A stretch of DNA of 64,000 bases. Origin: Lepisosteus oculatus. Taxonomy: Eukaryota; Chordata; Actinopteri; Semionotiformes; Lepisosteidae. Where the stretch lies: assembly GCF_040954835.1 (NCBI RefSeq), contig NC_090697.1:12501-76500 (forward strand), read 5' to 3'. Made by a program: the position numbers and the translations under genes. This document shows, piece after piece, positions 32,360-47,800 of this stretch; within the stretch, counting starts at the first letter, position 1, and each line of letters opens with the position of its first letter. The notes under the pieces are model-generated. The model did no database searches and had not been told where the DNA came from. It saw only the letters and a list, made by a program, of their open reading frames with translations.

Positions 32360-35300
32360 TGCCTGGAGGTCGCGGTGCACCACGCGACAGTTGTATTCCA
32401 AAACTGAGTCACTCAGATCACATGAGCACCCAAGCATGCTTGAAACTCATTCAAATGCAAGTGCTTCTATCTGTTGTCTTGATTGTTTCCCACTCATTCC
32501 TTTTGGTTTGGGGAATATGTCAAAATCCCATGCCCAGAGAACTTCAGATAGAGTTCGCGGAAATGCTCAGTGGACAACCCAGGCAGGGTAAGGATCAGCA
32601 TTTCCTCACTACTCAGAGAATTTTTATTTTCAGGGATGGATGTTTAGCCCAATTCAAGTTGAAGAAAAGTGGTTTCGTGAAAATCGCAGAAAATTGTTTT
32701 TCAGAAACTCCGGGGTGCCTGGAGGTCGCGGTGCACCACGCGACAGTTGTATTCCAAAACTGAGTCACTCAGATCACACGAGCACCCAAGCATGCTTGAA
32801 ACTCATTCAAATGCAAGTGCTTCTATCTGTTGTCTTGATTGTTTCCCACTCATTCCTTTTGGTTTGGGGAATATGTCAAAATCCCATGCCCAGAGAACTT
32901 CTGATAGAGTTCGCGGAAATGCTCACTGGACAACCCAGGCAGGGTAAGGATCAGCATTTCCACACTACTCAGAGAATTTTTATTTTCAGGGATGGATGTT
33001 TAGCCCAATTCAAGTTGAAGAAAAGTGGTTTCGTGAAAATCGCAGAAAATTTTTTTTCAGAAACTCCGGGGTGCCTGGAGGTCGCGGTGCACAACGCGAC
33101 AGTTGTATTCCAAATCCAAGTCACTCAGATCACACGAGCACCCAAGCATGCTTGAAACTCATTCAAATACAAGTGGTTCTATCTGTTGTCTTGATTGTTT
33201 CCCACTCATTCCTTTTGGTTTGGGGAAAATGTCAAAATCCCATGCCCAGAGAACTTCAGATAGAGTTCGCAGAAATGCTCAGTGGACAACCCAGGCAGGG
33301 TAAGGATCAGCATTTCCACACTACTCAGAGAATTTTTATTTTCAGGGATGGATTTTTAGCCCAATTCAAGTTGAAGAAAAGTGGTTTCGTGAAAATCGCA
33401 GAAATTTTTTTTTCAGAAACTCCGGGGTGCCTGGAGGTCGCGGTGCACCACTCGACAGTTGTATTCCAAATCCAAGTCACTCAGATCACACGAGCACCCA
33501 AGTATGCTTGAAACTCATTCAAATGCAAGTGCTTCTATCTGTTGTCTTGATTGTTTCCCACTCATTCCTTTTGGTTTGGGGAATATGTCAAAATCCCATG
33601 CCCAGAGAACTTCAGATAGAGTTCGCGGAAATGCTCAGTGGACAACCCAGGCAGGGTAAGGATCAGCATTTCCACACTACTCAGAGAATTTTTATTTTCA
33701 GGGATGGATTTTTAGCCCAATTCAAGTTGAAGAAAAGTGGTTTCGTGAAAATCGCAGAAAATTTTTTTTCAGAAACTCCGGGGTGCCTGGAGGTCGCGGT
33801 GAACCACGCGACAGTTGTATTCCAAAACTGAGTCACTCAGATCACACGAGCACCCAAGCATGCTTGAAACTCATTCAAATGCAAGTGCTTCTATCTGTTG
33901 TCTTGATTGTTTCCCACTCATTCCTTTTGGTTTGGGGAATATGTCAAAATCCCATGCCCAGAGAACTTCAGATAGAGTTCGCGGAAATGCTCAGTGGACA
34001 ACCCAGGCAGGGTAAGGATCAGCATTTCCACACTACTCAGAGAATTTTTATTTTCAGGGATGGATTTTTAGCCCAAATCAAGTTGAAGAAAAGTGGTTTC
34101 GTGAAAATCGCAGAAAATTTTTTTTCAGAAACTCCGGGGTGCCTGGAGGTCGCGGTGCACCACGCGACAGTTGTATTCCAAAACTGAGTCACTCAGATCA
34201 CACGAGCACCGAAGCATGCTTGAAACTCATTCAAATGCAAGTGCTTCTATCTGTTGTCTTGATTGTTTCCCACTCATTCCTTTTGGTTTGGGGAAAATGT
34301 CAAAATCCCATGCCCAGAGAACTTCAGATAGAGTTCGCGGAAATGCTCAGTGGACAACCCAGGCAGGGTAAGGATCAGCATTTCCACACTACTCAGAGAA
34401 TTTTTATTTTCAGGGATGGATTTTTAGCCCAATTCAAGTTGAAGAAAAGTGGTATCGTGAAAATCGCAGAAAATTTTTTTTCAGAAACTCCGGGGTGCCT
34501 GGAGGTCGCGGTGCACCACGCGACAGTTGTATTCCAAAACTGAGTCACTCAGATCACACGAGCACCCAAGCATGCTTGAAACTCATTCAAATGCAAGTGC
34601 TTCTATCTGTTGTCTTGATTGTTTCCCACTCATTCCTTTTGGTTTGGGGAATATGTCAAAATCCCATGCCCAGAGAACTTCAGATAGAGTTCTCGGAAAT
34701 GCTCAGTGGACAACCCAGGCAGGGTAAGGATCAGCATTTCCACACTACTCAGAGAATTTTTATTTTCAGGGATGGATTTTTAGCCCAATTCAAGTTGAAG
34801 AAAAGTGGTTTCGTGAAAATCGCAGAAATTTTTTTTTCAGAAACTCCGGGGTGCCTGGAGGTTGCGGTGCACCACGCGACAGTTGTATTCCAAAACTGAG
34901 TCACTCAGATCACACGAGCACCCAAGCATGCTTGAAACTCATTCAAATGCAAGTGCTTCTATCTGTTGTCTTGATTGTTTCCCACTCATTCCTTTTGGTT
35001 TGGGGAAAATGTCAAAATCCCATGCCCAGAGAACTTCAGATAGAGTTCGCGGAAATGCTCAGTGGACAACCCAGGCAGGGTAAGGATCAGCATTTCCACA
35101 CTACTCAGAGAATTTTTATTTTCAGGGATGGATTTTTAGCCCAATTCAAGTTGAAGAAAAGTGGTTTCGTGAAAATCGCAGAAATTTTTTTTTCAGAAAC
35201 TCCGGGGTGCCTGGAGGTCGCGGTGCACCACGCGACAGTTGTATTCCAAAACTGAGTCACTCAGATCACACGAGCACCCAAGCATGCTTGAAACTCATTC

Positions 35301-38300
35301 AAATGCAAGTGCTTCTATCTGTTGTCTTGATTGTTTCCCACTCATTCCTTTTGGTTTGGGGAATATGTCAAAATCCCATGCCCAGAGAACTTCAGATAGA
35401 GTTCGCGGAAATGCTCAGTGGACAACCCAGGCAGGGTAAGGATCAGCATTTCCACACTACTCAGAGAATTTTTATTTTCAGGGATGGATTTTTAGCCCAA
35501 TTCAAGTTGAAGAAAAGTGGTTTCGTGAAAATCGCAGAAAATTTTTTTTCAGAAACTCCGGGGTGCCTGGAGGTCGCGGTGCACCACGCGACAGTTGTAT
35601 TCCAAATCCAAGTCACTCAGATCACACGAGCACCCAACATGCTTGAAACTCATTCAAATGCAAGTGCTTCTATCTGTTGTCTTGATTGTTTCCCACTCAT
35701 TCCTTTTGGTTTGGGGAAAATGTCAAAATCCCATGCCCAGAGAACTTCAGATAGAGTTCGCAGAAATGCTCAGTGGACAACCCAGGCAGGGTAAGGATCA
35801 GCATTTCCACACTACTCAGAGAATTTTTATTTTCAGGGATGGATTTTTAGCCCAATTCAAGTTGAAGAAAAGTGGTTTCGTGAAAATCGCAGAACATTTT
35901 TTTTCAGAAACTCCGGGGTGCCTGGAGGTCGCGGTGCACCACGCGACAGTTGTATTCCAAAACTGAGTCACTCAGATCACACGAGCACCCAAGCATGCTT
36001 GAAACTCATTCAAATGCAAGTGCTTCTATCTGTTGTCTTGATTGTTTCCCACTCATTCCTTTTGGTTTGGGGAATATTTCAAAATCCCATGCCCAGAGAA
36101 CTTCAGATAGAGTTCGCGGAAATGCTCAGTGGACAACCCAGGCAGGGTAAGGATCAGCATTTCCACACTACTCAGAGAATTTTTATTTTCAGGGATGGAT
36201 TTTTAGCCCAATTCAAGTTGAAGAAAAGTGGTTTCGTGAAAATCGCAGAAAATTTTTTTTCAGAAACTCCGGGGTGCCTTTAGGTCGCGGTGCACCACGC
36301 GACAGTTGTATTCCAAATCCGAGTCACTCAGATCACACGAGCACCCAAGCATGCTTGAAACTCATTCAAATACAAGTGGTTCTATCTGTTGTCTTGATTG
36401 TTTCCCACTCATTCCTTTTGGTTTGGGGAATATGTCAAAATCCCATGCCCAGAGAACTTCAGATAGAGTTCGCGGAAATGCTCAGTGGACAACCCAGGCA
36501 GGGTAAGGATCAGCATTTCCACACTACTCAGAGAATTTTTATTTTCAGGGATGGATTTTTAGCCCAAATCAAGTTGAAGAAAAGTGGTTTCGTGAAAATC
36601 GCAGAAAATTTTTTTTCAGAAACTCCGGGGTGCCTGGAGGTCGCGGTGCACCACGCGACAGTTGCATTCCAAAACTGAGTCACTCAGATCACACGAGCAC
36701 CCAAGCATGCTTGAAACTCATTCAAATGCAAGTGCTTCTATCTGTTGTCTTGATTGTTTCCCACTCATTCCTTTTGGTTTGGGGAAAATGTCAAAATCCC
36801 ATGCCCAGAGAACTTCAGATAGAGTTCGCGGAAATGCTCAGTGGACAACCCAGGCAGGGTAAGGATCAGCATTTCCACACTACTCAGAGAATTTTTATTT
36901 TCAGGGATGGATTTTTAGCCCAATTCAAGTTGAAGAAAAGTGGTATCGTGAAAATCGCAGAAAATTTTTTTTCAGAAACTCCGGGGTGCCTGGAGGTCGC
37001 GGTGCACCACGCGACAGTTGTATTCCAAAACTGAGTCACTCAGATCACACGAGCACCCAAGCATGCTTGAAACTCATTCAAATGCAAGTGCTTCTATCTG
37101 TTGTCTTGATTGTTTCCCACTCATTCCTTTTGGTTTGGGGAATATGTCAAAATCCCATGCCCAGAGAACTTCAGATAGAGTTCTCGGAAATGCTCAGTGG
37201 ACAACCCAGGCAGGGTAAGGATCAGCATTTCCACACTACTCAGAGAATTTTTATTTTCAGGGATGGATTTTTAGCCCAATTCAAGTTGAAGAAAAGTGGT
37301 ATCGTGAAAATCGCAGAAAATTTTTTTTCAGAAACTCCGGGGTGCCTGGAGGTCGCGGTGCACCACGCGACAGTTGTATTCCAAATCCAAGTCACTCAGA
37401 TCACACGAGCACCCAAGCATGCTTGAAACTCATTCAAATGCAAGTGCTTCTATCTGTTGTCTTGATTGTTTCCCACTCATTCCTTTTGGTTTGGGGAAAA
37501 TGTCAAAATCCCATGCCCAGAGAACTTCAGATAGAGTTCGCAGAAATGCTCAGTGGACAACCCAGGCAGGGTAAGGATCAGCATTTCCACACTACTCAGA
37601 GAATTTTTATTTTCAGGGATGGATTTTTAGCCCAATTCAAGTTGAAGAAAAGTGGTTTCGTGAAAATCGCAGAAATTTTTTTTTCAGAAACTCCGGGGTG
37701 CCTGGAGGTCGCGGTGCACCACTCGACAGTTGTATTCCAAATCCAAGTCACTCAGATCACACGAGCACCCAAGTATGCTTGAAACTCATTCAAATGCAAG
37801 TGCTTCTATCTGTTGTCTTGATTGTTTCCCACTCATTCCTTTTGGTTTGGGGAATATGTCAAAATCCCATGCCCAGAGAACTTCAGATAGAGTTCGCGGA
37901 AATGCTCAGTGGACAACCCAGGCAGGGTAAGGATCAGCATTTCCACACTACTCAGAGAATTTTTATTTTCAGGGATGGATTTTTAGCCCAATTCAAGTTG
38001 AAGAAAAGTGGTTTCGTGAAAATCGCAGAAAATTTTTTTTCAGAAACTCCGGGGTGCCTGGAGGTCGCGGTGAACCACGCGACAGTTGTATTCCAAAACT
38101 GAGTCACTCAGATCACACGAGCACCCAAGCATGCTTGAAACTCATTCAAATGCAAGTGCTTCTATCTGTTGTCTTGATTGTTTCCCACTCATTCCTTTTG
38201 GTTTGGGGAATATGTCAAAATCCCATGCCCAGAGAACTTCAGATAGAGTTCGCGGAAATGCTCAGTGGACAACCCAGGCAGGGTAAGGATCAGCATTTCC

Positions 38301-41300
38301 ACACTACTCAGAGAATTTTTATTTTCAGGGATGGATTTTTAGCCCAAATCAAGTTGAAGAAAAGTGGTTTCGTGAAAATCGCAGAAAATTTTTTTTCAGA
38401 AACTCCGGGGTGCCTGGAGGTCGCGGTGCACCACGCGACAGTTGTATTCCAAAACTGAGTCACTCAGATCACACGAGCACCCAAGCATGCTTGAAACTCA
38501 TTCAAATGCAAGTGCTTCTATCTGTTGTCTTGATTGTTTCCCACTCATTCCTTTTGGTTTGGGGAAAATGTCAAAATCCCATGCCCAGAGAACTTCAGAT
38601 AGAGTTCGCGGAAATGCTCACTGGACAACCCAGGCAGGGTAAGGATCAGCATTTCCACACTACTCAGAGAATTTTTATTTTCAGGGATGGATTTTTAGCC
38701 CAATTCAAGTTGAAGAAAAGTGGTTTAGTGAAAATCGCAGAAAATTTTTTTTCAGAAACTCCGGGGTGCCTGGAGGTCGCGGTGCACCACGCGACAGTTG
38801 TATTCCAAAACTGAGTCACTCAGATCACACGAGCACCCAAGCATGCTTGAAACTCATTCAAATGCAAGTGCTTCTATCTGTTGTCTTGATTGTTTCCCAC
38901 TCATTCCTTTTGGTTTGGGGAAAATGTCAAAATCCCATGCCCAGAGAACTTCAGATAGAGTTCGCAGAAATGCTCAGTGGACAACCCAGGCAGGGTAAGG
39001 ATCAGCATTTCCACACTACTCAGAGAATTTTTATTTTCAGGGATGGATTTTTAGCCCAATTCAAGTTGAAGAAAAGTGGTTTCGTTAAAATCGCAGAAAT
39101 TTTTTTTTCAGAAACTCCGGGGTGCCTGGAGGTCGCGGTGCACCACTCGACAGTTGTATTCCAAATCCAAGTCACTCAGATCACACGAGCACCCAAGTAT
39201 GCTTGAAACTCATTCAAATGCAAGTGCTTCTATCTGTTGTCTTGATTGTTTCCCACTCATTCCTTTTGGTTTGGGGAATATGTCAAAATCCCATGCCCAG
39301 AGAACTTCAGATAGAGTTCGCGGAAATGCTCAGTGGACAACCCAGGCAGGGTAAGGATCAGCATTTCCACACTACTCAGAGAATTTTTATTTTCAGGGAT
39401 GGATTTTTAGCCCAATTCAAGTTGAAGAAAAGTGGTTTCGTGAAAATCGCAGAAAATTTTTTTTCAGAAACTCCGGGGTGCCTGGAGGTCGCGGTGAACC
39501 ACGCGACAGTTGTATTCCAAAACTGAGTCACTCAGATCACACGAGCACCCAAGCATGCTTGAAACTCATTCAAATGCAAGTGCTTCTATCTGTTGTCTTG
39601 ATTGTTTCCCACTCATTCCTTTTGGTTTGGGGAATATGTCAAAATCCCATGCCCAGAGAACTTCAGATAGAGTTCGCGGAAATGCTCAGTGGACAACCCA
39701 GGCAGGGTAAGGATCAGCATTTCCACACTACTCAGAGAATTTTTATTTTCAGGGATGGATTTTTAGCCCAAATCAAGTTGAAGAAAAGTGGTTTCGTGAA
39801 AATCGCAGAAAATTTTTTTTCAGAAACTCCGGGGTGCCTGGAGGTCGCGGTGCACCACGCGACAGTTGTATTCCAAAACTGAGTCACTCAGATCACACGA
39901 GCACCCAAGCATGCTTGAAACTCATTCAAATGCAAGTGCTTCTATCTGTTGTCTTGATTGTTTCCCACTCATTTCTTTTGGTTTGGGGAAAATGTCAAAA
40001 TCCCATGCCCAGAGAACTTCAGATAGAGTTCGCGGAAATGCTCAGTGGACAACCCAGGCAGGGTAAGGATCAGCATTTCCACACTACTCAGAGAATTTTT
40101 ATTTTCAGGGATGGATTTTTAGCCCAATTCAAGTTGAAGAAAAGTGGTATCGTGAAAATCGCAGAAAATTTTTTTTCAGAAACTCCGGGGTGCCTGGAGG
40201 TCGCGGTGCACCACGCGACAGTTGTATTCCAAATCCAAGTCACTCAGATCACACGAGCACCCAAGCATGCTTGAAACTCATTCAAATGCAAGTGCTTCTA
40301 TCTGTTGTCTTGATTGTTTCCCACTCATTCCTTTTGGTTTGGGGAAAATGTCAAAATCCCATGCCCAGAGAACTTCAGATAGAGTTCGCGGAAATGCTCA
40401 GTGGACAACCCAGGCAGGGTAAGGATCAGCATTTCCACACTACTCAGAGAATTTTTATTTTCAGGGATGGATTTTTAGCCCAATTCAAGTTGAAGAAAAG
40501 TGGTTTCGTGAAAATCGCAGAAATTTTTTTTTCAGAAACTCCGGGGTGCCTGGAGGTCGCGGTGCACCACGCGACAGTTGTATTCCAAAACTGAGTCACT
40601 CAGATCACACGAGCACCCAAGCATGCTTGAAACTCATTCAAATGCAAGTGCTTCTATCTGTTGTCTTGATTGTTTCCCACTCATTCCTTTTGGTTTGGGG
40701 AAAATGTCAAAATCCCATGCCCAGAGAACTTCAGATAGAGTTCGCGGAAATGCTCAGTGGACAACCCAGGCAGGGTAAGGATCAGCATTTCCACACTACT
40801 CAGAGAATTTTTATTTTCAGGGATGGATTTTTAGCCCAAATCAAGTTGAAGAAAAGTGGTTTCGTGAAAATCGCAGAAAATTTTTTTTCAGAAACTCCGG
40901 GGTGCCTGGAGGTCGCGGTGCACCACGCGACAGTTGTATTCCAAAACTGAGTCACTCAGATCACACGAGCACCCAAGCATGCTTGAAACTCATTCAAATG
41001 CAAGTGCTTCTATCTGTTGTCTTGATTGTTTCCCACTCATTCCTTTTGGTTTGGGGAAAATGTCAAAATCCCATGCCCAGAGAACTTCAGATAGAGTTCG
41101 CGGAAATGCTCACTGGACAACCCAGGCAGGGTAAGGATCAGCATTTCCACACTACTCAGAGAATTTTTATTTTCAGGGATGGATTTTTAGCCCAATTCAA
41201 GTTGAAGAAAAGTGGTATCGTGAAAATCGCAGAAAATTTTTTTTCAGAAACTCCGGGGTGCCTGGAGGTCGCGGTGCACCACGCGACAGTTGTATTCCAA

Positions 41301-41899
41301 ATCCAAGTCACTCAGATCACACGAGCACCCAAGCATGCTTGAAACTCATTCAAATGCAAGTGCTTCTATCTGTTGTCTTGATTGTTTCCCACTCATTCCT
41401 TTTGGTTTGGGGAAAATGTCAAAATCCCATGCCCAGAGAACTTCAGATAGAGTTCGCAGAAATGCTCAGTGGACAACCCAGGCAGGGTAAGGATCAGCAT
41501 TTCCACACTACTCAGAGAATTTTTATTTTCAGGGATGGATTTTTAGCCCAATTCAAGTTGAAGAAAAGTGGTTTAGTGAAAATCGCAGAAAATTTTTTTT
41601 CAGAAACTCCGGGGTGCCTGGAGGTCGCGGTGCACCACGCGACAGTTGTATTCCAAAACTGAGTCACTCAGATCACACGAGCACCCAAGCATGCTTGAAA
41701 CTCATTCAAATGCAAGTGCTTCTATCTGTTGTCTTGATTGTTTCCCACTCATTCCTTTTGGTTTGGGGAAAATGTCAAAATCCCATGCCCAGAGAACTTC
41801 AGATAGAGTTCGCGGAAATGCTCAGTGGACAACCCAGGCAGGGTAAGGATCAGCATTTCCACACTACTCAGAGAATTTTTATTTTCAGGGATGGATTTT

Positions 41900-44800
41900 T
41901 AGCCCAATTCAAGTTGAAGAAAAGTGGTTTCGTGAAAATCGCAGAAAATTTTTTTTCAGAAACTCCGGGGTGCCTGGAGGTCGCGGTGAACCACGCGACA
42001 GTTGTATTCCAAAACTGAGTCACTCAGATCACACGAGCACCCAAGCATGCTTGAAACTCATTCAAATGCAAGTGCTTCTATCTGTTGTCTTGATTGTTTC
42101 CCACTCATTCCTTTTGGTTTGGGGAATATGTCAAAATCCCATGCCCAGAGAACTTCAGATAGAGTTCGCAGAAATGCTCAGTGGACAACCCAGGCAGGGT
42201 AAGGATCAGCATTTCCACACTACTCAGAGAATTTTTATTTTCAGGGATGGATTTTTAGCCCAATTCAAGTTGAAGAAAAGTGGTTTCGTTAAAATCGCAG
42301 AAATTTTTTTTTCAGAAACTCCGGGGTGCCTGGAGGTCGCGGTGCACCACTCGACAGTTGTATTCCAAATCCAAGTCACTCAGATCACACGAGCACCCAA
42401 GTATGCTTGAAACTCATTCAAATGCAAGTGCTTCTATCTGTTGTCTTGATTGTTTCCCACTCATTCCTTTTGGTTTGGGGAATATGTCAAAATCCCATGC
42501 CCAGAGAACTTCAGATAGAGTTCGCGGAAATGCTCAGTGGACAACCCAGGCAGGGTAAGGATCAGCATTTCCACACTACTCAGAGAATTTTTATTTTCAG
42601 GGATGGATTTTTAGCCCAATTCAAGTTGAAGAAAAGTGGTTTCGTGAAAATCGCAGAAAATTTTTTTTCAGAAACTCCGGGGTGCCTGGAGGTCGCGGTG
42701 AACCACGCGACAGTTGTATTCCAAAACTGAGTCACTCAGATCACACGAGCACCCAAGCATGCTTGAAACTCATTCAAATGCAAGTGCTTCTATCTGTTGT
42801 CTTGATTGTTTCCCACTCATTCCTTTTGGTTTGGGGAAAATGTCAAAATCCCATGCCCAGAGAACTTCAGATAGAGTTCGCGGAAATGCTCAGTGGACAA
42901 CCCAGGCAGGGTAAGGATCAGCATTTCCACACTACTCAGAGAATTTTTATTTTCAGGGATGGATTTTTAGCCCAATTCAAGTTGAAGAAAAGTGGTTTCG
43001 TGAAAATCGCAGAAATTTTTTTTCAGAAACTCCGGGGTGCCTGGAGGTCGCGGTGCACCACGCGACAGTTGTATTCCAAAACTGAGTCACTCAGATCACA
43101 CGAGCACCCAAGCATGCTTGAAACTCATTCAAATGCAAGTGCTTCTATCTGTTGTCTTGATTGTTTCCCACTCATTCCTTTTGGTTTGGGGAAAATGTCA
43201 AAATCCCATGCCCAGAGAACTTCAGATAGAGTTCGCGGAAATGCTCAGTGGACAACCCAGGCAGGGTAAGGATCAGCATTTCCACACTACTCAGAGAATT
43301 TTTATTTTCAGGGATGGATTTTTAGCCCAAATCAAGTTGAAGAAAAGTGGTTTCGTGAAAATCGCAGAAAATTTTTTTTCAGAAACTCCGGGGTGCCTGG
43401 AGGTCGCGGTGCACCACGCGACAGTTGTATTCCAAAACTGAGTCACTCAGATCACACGAGCACCCAAGCATGCTTGAAACTCATTCAAATGCAAGTGCTT
43501 CTATCTGTTGTCTTGATTGTTTCCCACTCATTCCTTTTGGTTTGGGGAAAATGTCAAAATCCCATGCCCAGAGAACTTCAGATAGAGTTCGCGGAAATGC
43601 TCACTGGACAACCCAGGCAGGGTAAGGATCAGCATTTCCACACTACTCAGAGAATTTTTATTTTCAGGGATGGATTTTTAGCCCAATTCAAGTTGAAGAA
43701 AAGTGGTATCGTGAAAATCGCAGAAAATTTTTTTTCAGAAACTCCGGGGTGCCTGGAGGTCGCGGTGCACCACGCGACAGTTGTATTCCAAATCCAAGTC
43801 ACTCAGATCACACGAGCACCCAAGCATGCTTGAAACTCATTCAAATGCAAGTGCTTCTATCTGTTGTCTTGATTGTTTCCCACTCATTCCTTTTGGTTTG
43901 GGGAAAATGTCAAAATCCCATGCCCAGAGAACTTCAGATAGAGTTCGCAGAAATGCTCAGTGGACAACCCAGGCAGGGTAAGGATCAGCATTTCCACACT
44001 ACTCAGAGAATTTTTATTTTCAGGGATGGATTTTTAGCCCAATTCAAGTTGAAGAAAAGTGGTTTAGTGAAAATCGCAGAAAATTTTTTTTCAGAAACTC
44101 CGGGGTGCCTGGAGGTCGCGGTGCACCACGCGACAGTTGTATTCCAAAACTGAGTCACTCAGATCACACGAGCACCCAAGCATGCTTGAAACTCATTCAA
44201 ATGCAAGTGCTTCTATCTGTTGTCTTGATTGTTTCCCACTCATTCCTTTTGGTTTGGGGAAAATGTCAAAATCCCATGCCCAGAGAACTTCAGATAGAGT
44301 TCGCAGAAATGCTCAGTGGACAACCCAGGCAGGGTAAGGATCAGCATTTCCACACTACTCAGAGAATTTTTATTTTCAGGGATGGATTTTTAGCCCAATT
44401 CAAGTTGAAGAAAAGTGGTTTCGTTAAAATCGCAGAAATTTTTTTTTCAGAAACTCCGGGGTGCCTGGAGGTCGCGGTGCACCACTCGACAGTTGTATTC
44501 CAAATCCAAGTCACTCAGATCACACGAGCACCCAAGTATGCTTGAAACTCATTCAAATGCAAGTGCTTCTATCTGTTGTCTTGATTGTTTCCCACTCATT
44601 CCTTTTGGTTTGGGGAATATGTCAAAATCCCATGCCCAGAGAACTTCAGATAGAGTTCGCGGAAATGCTCAGTGGACAACCCAGGCAGGGTAAGGATCAG
44701 CATTTCCACACTACTCAGAGAATTTTTATTTTCAGGGATGGATTTTTAGCCCAATTCAAGTTGAAGAAAAGTGGTTTCGTGAAAATCGCAGAAAATTTTT

Positions 44801-47800
44801 TTTCAGAAACTCCGGGGTGCCTGGAGGTCGCGGTGAACCACGCGACAGTTGTATTCCAAAACTGAGTCACTCAGATCACACGAGCACCCAAGCATGCTTG
44901 AAACTCATTCAAATGCAAGTGCTTCTATCTGTTGTCTTGATTGTTTCCCACTCATTCCTTTTGGTTTGGGGAATATGTCAAAATCCCATGCCCAGAGAAC
45001 TTCAGATAGAGTTCGCGGAAATGCTCAGTGGACAACCCAGGCAGGGTAAGGATCAGCATTTCCACACTACTCAGAGAATTTTTATTTTCAGGGATGGATT
45101 TTTAGCCCAAATCAAGTTGAAGAAAAGTGGTTTCGTGAAAATCGCAGAAAATTTTTTTTCAGAAACTCCGGGGTGCCTGGAGGTCGCGGTGCACCACGCG
45201 ACAGTTGTATTCCAAAACTGAGTCACTCAGATCACACGAGCACCCAAGCATGCTTGAAACTCATTCAAATGCAAGTGCTTCTATCTGTTGTCTTGATTGT
45301 TTCCCACTCATTTCTTTTGGTTTGGGGAAAATGTCAAAATCCCATGCCCAGAGAACTTCAGATAGAGTTCGCGGAAATGCTCAGTGGACAACCCAGGCAG
45401 GGTAAGGATCAGCATTTCCACACTACTCAGAGAATTTTTATTTTCAGGGATGGATTTTTAGCCCAATTCAAGTTGAAGAAAAGTGGTATCGTGAAAATCG
45501 CAGAAAATTTTTTTTCAGAAACTCCGGGGTGCCTGGAGGTCGCGGTGCACCACGCGACAGTTGTATTCCAAATCCAAGTCACTCAGATCACACGAGCACC
45601 CAAGCATGCTTGAAACTCATTCAAATGCAAGTGCTTCTATCTGTTGTCTTGATTGTTTCCCACTCATTCCTTTTGGTTTGGGGAAAATGTCAAAATCCCA
45701 TGCCCAGAGAACTTCAGATAGAGTTCGCGGAAATGCTCAGTGGACAACCCAGGCAGGGTAAGGATCAGCATTTCCACACTACTCAGAGAATTTTTATTTT
45801 CAGGGATGGATTTTTAGCCCAATTCAAGTTGAAGAAAAGTGGTTTCGTGAAAATCGCAGAAATTTTTTTTTCAGAAACTCCGGGGTGCCTGGAGGTCGCG
45901 GTGCACCACGCGACAGTTGTATTCCAAAACTGAGTCACTCAGATCACACGAGCACCCAAGCATGCTTGAAACTCATTCAAATGCAAGTGCTTCTATCTGT
46001 TGTCTTGATTGTTTCCCACTCATTCCTTTTGGTTTGGGGAAAATGTCAAAATCCCATGCCCAGAGAACTTCAGATAGAGTTCGCGGAAATGCTCAGTGGA
46101 CAACCCAGGCAGGGTAAGGATCAGCATTTCCACACTACTCAGAGAATTTTTATTTTCAGGGATGGATTTTTAGCCCAATTCAAGTTGAAGAAAAGTGGTT
46201 TCGTGAAAATCGCAGAAAATTTTTTTTCAGAAACTCCGGGGTGCCTGGTGGTCGCGGTGAACCACGCGACAGTTGTATTCCAAAACTGAGTCACTCAGAT
46301 CACACGAGCACCCAAGCATGCTTGAAACTCATTCAAATGCAAGTGCTTCTATCTGTTGTCTTGATTGTTTCCCACTCATTCCTTTTGGTTTGGGGAATAT
46401 GTCAAAATCCCATGCCCAGAGAACTTCAGATAGAGTTCGCGGAAATGCTCACTGGACAACCCAGGCAGGGTAAGGATCAGCATTTCCACACTACTCAGAG
46501 AATTTTTATTTTCAGGGATGGATTTTTAGCCCAATTCAAGTTGAAGAAAAGTGGTTTCGTGAAAATCGCAGAAAATTTTTTTTCAGAAACTCCGGGGTGC
46601 CTGGAGGTCGCGGTGCACCACGCGACAGTTGTATTCCAAAACTGAGTCACTCAGATCACACGAGCACCCAAGCATGCTTGAAACTCATTCAAATGCAAGT
46701 GCTTCTATCTGTTGTCTTGATTGTTTCCCACTCATTCCTTTTGGTTTGGGGAATATGTCAAAATCCCATGCCCAGAGAACTTCAGATAGAGTTCGCGGAA
46801 ATGCTCAGTGGACAACCCAGGCAGGGTAAGGATCAGCATTTCCACACTACTCAGAGAATTTTTATTTTCAGGGATGGATTTTTAGCCCAATTCAAGTTGA
46901 AGAAAAGTGGTTTCGTGAAAATCGCAGAAAATTTTTTTTCAGAAACTCCGGGGTGCCTGGAGGTCGCGGTGCACCACGCGACAGTTGTATTCCAAATCCA
47001 AGTCACTCAGATCACACGAGCACCCAACATGCTTGAAACTCATTCAAATGCAAGTGCTTCTATCTGTTGTCTTGATTGTTTCCCACTCATTCCTTTTGGT
47101 TTGGGGAAAATGTCAAAATCCCATGCCCAGAGAACTTCAGATAGAGTTCGCAGAAATGCTCAGTGGACAACCCAGGCAGGGTAAGGATCAGCATTTCCAC
47201 ACTACTCAGAGAATTTTTATTTTCAGGGATGGATTTTTAGCCCAATTCAAGTTGAAGAAAAGTGGTTTCGTGAAAATCGCAGAAAATTTTTTTTCAGAAA
47301 CTCCGGGGTGCCTGGAGGTCGCGGTGCACCACGCGACAGTTGTATTCCAAATCCGAGTCACTCAGATCACACGAGCACCCAAGCATGCTTGAAACTCATT
47401 CAAATACAAGTGGTTCTATCTGTTGTCTTGATTGTTTCCCACTCATTCCTTTTGGTTTGGGGAATATGTCAAAATCCCATGCCCAGAGAACTTCAGATAG
47501 AGTTCGCGGAAATGCTCAGTGGACAACCCAGGCAGGGTAAGGATCAGCATTTCCACACTACTCAGAGAATTTTTATTTTCAGGGATGGATTTTTAGCCCA
47601 AATCAAGTTGAAGAAAAGTGGTTTCGTGAAAATCGCAGAAAATTTTTTTTCAGAAACTCCGGGGTGCCTGGAGGTCGCGGTGCACCACGCGACAGTTGCA
47701 TTCCAAAACTGAGTCACTCAGATCACACGAGCACCCAAGCATGCTTGAAACTCATTCAAATGCAAGTGCTTCTATCTGTTGTCTTGATTGTTTCCCACTC